From Candidatus Protoclostridium stercorigallinarum (GTDB taxonomy: Bacteria > Bacillota > Clostridia > Christensenellales > Pumilibacteraceae): a stretch of 51,066 nt of DNA. The notes under the pieces were generated by a model. It was not told the DNA's origin, did no database searches, and saw only the letters and a list, made by a program, of their open reading frames with translations. A program made the position numbers and the translations under genes. Of this stretch, positions 48,697 to 51,066 are shown piece after piece (positions within the stretch are counted from its first letter, which is position 1; each line of letters starts with the position of its first letter). The DNA lies in NCBI GenBank assembly GCA_019113275.1, contig DXHS01000070.1, forward strand, positions 1 through 51,066, read 5' to 3'.

Positions 48697-49126
48697 TTTC
48701 TTTTTTCCTTTATTTTATTTTTCTTTGCCAAGTTTTGCGGGGGAAATCTTCTTTGAAAAGAAGATTTCCCATATCCGATGCCGTTCCCGATAGAATACAT
48801 TTATCGGGCAATCTCGCGGGTGATGCGCGCAAAACGTCGCTCATAGTACCGCTGCGGGTACAATTTCGCTCCGTTTCACGCACCTGACCTCGCGATTTTG
48901 CGCCGCTAAATGCGAGCGGCTATGTCGCGGTATCCTATCGGGACGGCATCGGATCCTCCCTTTTCAAGAAACTTAAATTAAAATAAGAAACTTAAAAACG
49001 CTATATTATTTTCTCGATAAACTTAAATGTTAAAATTTTCACAGGTTTTCGGTTTAAGTTTTTTGGAAAGGTCCGGAAAACCTTTTTTGCCTAAAAAAGA
49101 TTTTCCGGGAAATCCCGCAAAAAAAC
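48697..49126. other. 430-bp leuC-leuD spacer with long hairpins and AAACTTAAA repeats
   Basis: No gene. It contains GGGAAATCTTCTT/AAGAAGATTTCCC (48741-48770), the 182-nt foldable element (48773-48954), AAACTTAAA at about 48970, 48989 and 49020 with an inverse form near 49052, and a long CCGGAAAA..TTTTTT/AAAAAA..TTTTCCGG hairpin (49073-49108) just after leuC. Confidence 0.7.
48773..48954. repeat. 182-nt element with 20-bp terminal inverted repeats and internal stems
   Basis: ATCCGATGCCGT.CCCGATAG at the left end matches the reverse complement of CTATCGGGACGGCATCGGAT at the right with one bulged T. Inside, TCGCGGG (48814-48820) pairs with CTCGCGA (48889-48895), GTACC with GGTAC (48846-48861) and GCCGCT with AGCGGC (48902-48920). 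It could be a structured RNA or a MITE-like insertion. Confidence 0.65.
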
Positions 49127-50377
49127 TTACAGCACGCCGATCTTGCCGAGAACGGCAGAGCATGCGGCGACGTAAGGCGAAGCGAGGTATATCTCGCTGT
49201 CCGTCGCGCCCATACGTCCGACGAAATTGCGGTTGGTCGTGGCGACGCACTTCTCGCCGCTCGCGAGTATGCCCATATATCCGCCGAGGCAGGGTCCGCA
49301 GGTGGGAGTGGACACCACCGCGCCCGCTTCGATAAAGGTCTTTATCAACCCCTCGTCCAGAGCCTGCATGTAAATGCTCTGCGTCGCGGGGATGACTATC
49401 GTGCGGACGTTTTTGTTTACTTTGCGCCCCTTGAGCACTTCCGCCGCCGCGCGCAGATCGCTTATGCGCCCGTTCGTGCAGCTGCCGATGACGACCTGGT
49501 CGATCGCGATGTCTCCGATCTCGTCCACCGTATGCGTGTTTTCGGGCAGGTGAGGGAAGGATACCGTGGGCTTCAGCTTATCCAGCTCGATGACGACCTC
49601 GCGCTCGTATTCGGCGTCGGCGTCGGCGGCGAATACCTTGGGCGCTTTCTTGCAATGCTCTTTAAGGTACGCGAGAGTGATGTCGTCGCAGGCGAATATC
49701 CCGTTCTTGGCTCCCGCCTCGATAGCCATGTTGCATATCGTGAGACGGTCGTCCATCGTCATGTCCGCGCAGCCGTCGCCGACGAACTCCAGAGATTTGT
49801 ACAGCGCGCCGGAAACGCCTATCACGCCGATGAGGTGGAGTATGACGTCCTTGCCCGAAACGTGCTTGGCTTTCCTACCTTTGAGCACGACCTTGATCGC
49901 GGACGGCACTTTGAACCACGCCTTGCCCGTGAGCATGCCGTAAGCCATGTCGGTGGAACCCACGCCCGTGGAGAACGCGCCGAGAGCGCCGTACGTACAG
50001 GTGTGCGAGTCCGCGCCGATGACGAGATCGCCCGCGCTCACGAGTCCTTTTTCGGGGAGAAGAGCGTGCTCTATTCCCATCTGACCGACGTCGAAGAAAT
50101 TCTCCACGCCCTGCGCCCGCGCGAATTCGCGGCAGCATTTGCACTGCTCTGCGCTCTTGATGTCCTTGTTGGGCACGAAGTGATCCATCACGAGCGCGAC
50201 TTTGCTTTTATCGAACACCTTGCCGCCGCCGTGAGCTTCTATCTCTTTGATGGCGACGGGGGAGGTGATGTCGTTGCCGAGCACGAGGTCGAGGTCTGCG
50301 GTGATGAGCTGACCGGGGACTACGTTGTCCAGACCCGCATGCGCGGCGAGTATCTTTTGCGAAAGTGTCATTGCCAT
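49127..50377 (-). CDS. leuC: 3-isopropylmalate dehydratase large subunit
   Basis: A 416-residue aconitase-family subunit of the isopropylmalate isomerase. The 4Fe-4S ligands are in GSCTNGR and PTCGPCLGG, and [18 protein letters not shown] is the family block. The length indicates the HacA/archaeal-type LeuC. It starts 17 nt after the ilvD stop with AAGGATA as ribosome binding site. Confidence 0.96.
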   Translation of the reverse strand: MAMTLSQKILAAHAGLDNVVPGQLITADLDLVLGNDITSPVAIKEIEAHGGGKVFDKSKVALVMDHFVPNKDIKSAEQCKCCREFARAQGVENFFDVGQMGIEHALLPEKGLVSAGDLVIGADSHTCTYGALGAFSTGVGSTDMAYGMLTGKAWFKVPSAIKVVLKGRKAKHVSGKDVILHLIGVIGVSGALYKSLEFVGDGCADMTMDDRLTICNMAIEAGAKNGIFACDDITLAYLKEHCKKAPKVFAADADAEYEREVVIELDKLKPTVSFPHLPENTHTVDEIGDIAIDQVVIGSCTNGRISDLRAAAEVLKGRKVNKNVRTIVIPATQSIYMQALDEGLIKTFIEAGAVVSTPTCGPCLGGYMGILASGEKCVATTNRNFVGRMGATDSEIYLASPYVAACSAVLGKIGVL

Positions 50378-50394
50378 ATGTTATATCCTTATTT

Positions 50395-51066
50395 TCAGAA
50401 TTTCTTTTTCATCACCGCGCCGTGAGGAGCGTCGGTAACGAGGTAGGAATACCTGAGCAGATAACCCGTAGGGTTGGAATCCTTTGCCTTTGTTTTCTTC
50501 ATGCGCGCGGCGATCTCTTTCGCGGAAACGTCGAGATCGAGCTTGCCCGCGGGTATGTCTATCTTGATCCTGTCGCCGTCGCGTATGATGCCTATCTCTC
50601 CGCCTGCGGCAGCCTCGGGAGCGACGTGTCCTATTGCGGCGCCGCGCGTTGCGCCCGAGAAACGCCCGTCCGTGATGAGCGCCACGCTTGCGTCAAGCCC
50701 CATGCCGACGAGCGCGGACGTGGGCGAGAGCATCTCGCGCATGCCCGGACCGCCCTTAGGTCCTTCGTAGCGTATGACGACGACGTTGCCTTCCTTTATC
50801 TCGCCGCCCATGATCGCGCGCACGGCTTCTTCTTCGCTGTTATAGCACTTGGCGATGCCCGTGAATTTGAGCATCTCCTTTCTTACCGCGCTGCGCTTGA
50901 CGACCGCGCCTTCCCTGGCGATATTGCCTTTTAGGAACGCGAGCCCGCCTGTGGGCGAGAGCGGCTCGTCGCAGGTGTGGATAACGTTGGTGTCCGTTAT
51001 CTCGGCGTTCGCGAAGTTCTCCGCGAGCGTCCTGCCGTTTATCGTGGGAGCGTCGCCGTCGATGAG
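50395..51066 (-). CDS. ilvD: Dihydroxy-acid dehydratase (N-terminal part beyond window)
   Basis: Only the last 223 codons are inside the window. The reading frame is open to the edge, upstream of the track start at 50874, with [10 protein letters not shown], the [12 protein letters not shown] block and, further on, [14 protein letters not shown] and the catalytic-site region [11 protein letters not shown]. It makes the 2-keto acids for valine, isoleucine and leucine. It is the first visible gene of the ilvD-leuC-leuD transcript. Confidence 0.95.
   Translation of the reverse strand, partial: LIDGDAPTINGRTLAENFANAEITDTNVIHTCDEPLSPTGGLAFLKGNIAREGAVVKRSAVRKEMLKFTGIAKCYNSEEEAVRAIMGGEIKEGNVVVIRYEGPKGGPGMREMLSPTSALVGMGLDASVALITDGRFSGATRGAAIGHVAPEAAAGGEIGIIRDGDRIKIDIPAGKLDLDVSAKEIAARMKKTKAKDSNPTGYLLRYSYLVTDAPHGAVMKKKF

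Overview
The window looks like a chromosome segment from an uncultured anaerobic Firmicute of the Clostridia, perhaps near Christensenellales; that placement is inference, not a lineage determination. Supporting signs are TTGACA/TATAAT promoters, GGAGG ribosome binding sites, a tryptophan T-box, a fused IspD-IspF, RqcP, class II (Firmicute-type) GalT, two-subunit leuCD, and an indolepyruvate:ferredoxin oxidoreductase. Most of the window is GC-rich. The stretch from about 35.4 to 43.0 kb is clearly AT-richer and looks acquired.

Layout. 1-2.8 kb: an ECF sigma factor with a translationally coupled membrane anti-sigma-like protein (cut by the window edge), and a divergent lipoprotein that is a paralogue of the anti-sigma ectodomain. 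3-9.3 kb: a processive GT2 glycosyltransferase, ispDF-rqcP, a DUF4143 ATPase, and a GT4 glycosyltransferase coupled to a PlsC-type acyltransferase. 9.3-13 kb: Trp T-box and TrpB2, two membrane proteins, an acyl-ACP thioesterase. 13-16.5 kb: a RelB/YafQ toxin-antitoxin pair, tRNA-Pro(AGG), a small lipoprotein, a Nudix hydrolase, a cytidylate-kinase-like protein. 15.6-23.6 kb: an AraC regulator divergent from a Leloir operon (GH2 beta-galactosidase, mutarotase, a single-chain GalK-GalT fusion, GalE). 23.9-27.7 kb: a polar amino-acid ABC transporter and a MATE exporter. 27.8-28.9 kb: a membrane-anchored low-complexity protein ending in a uL15-like domain. 29.1-34.9 kb: an aryl-CoA cluster (hotdog thioesterase, PaaK, IorA, IorB, PaaK, tandem ACT).

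At 35.0 kb a tRNA-Leu has its 3' end duplicated 190 bp downstream. The AT-rich segment follows: a small membrane protein gene and a very large BspA-like leucine-rich-repeat lipoprotein gene, split by one in-frame TGA that replaces a repeat cysteine. Upstream of that gene lie two 27-bp recombinase- or operator-like sites in inverted orientation around a promoter that points away from it. From 43 kb onward come ordinary genes (DUF1295 protein, amidohydrolase, flavoprotein, DUF4250, GNAT) and a leucine biosynthesis block on the minus strand (ilvD-leuC-leuD, then leuB with its own promoter). LeuC and leuD are separated by a 430-bp insertion holding a strongly foldable 182-nt element.

How genes work together. 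The Leloir operon takes beta-galactosides to glucose-1-phosphate and UDP-glucose under an AraC activator. The Ior/PaaK cluster should oxidise aryl-pyruvates to aryl-acetyl-CoA and recover ATP. The ilvD/leu genes make branched-chain precursors. At least four genes appear to be transcribed without a leader: the -10 box lies 6-10 nt before the ATG and no Shine-Dalgarno is visible.
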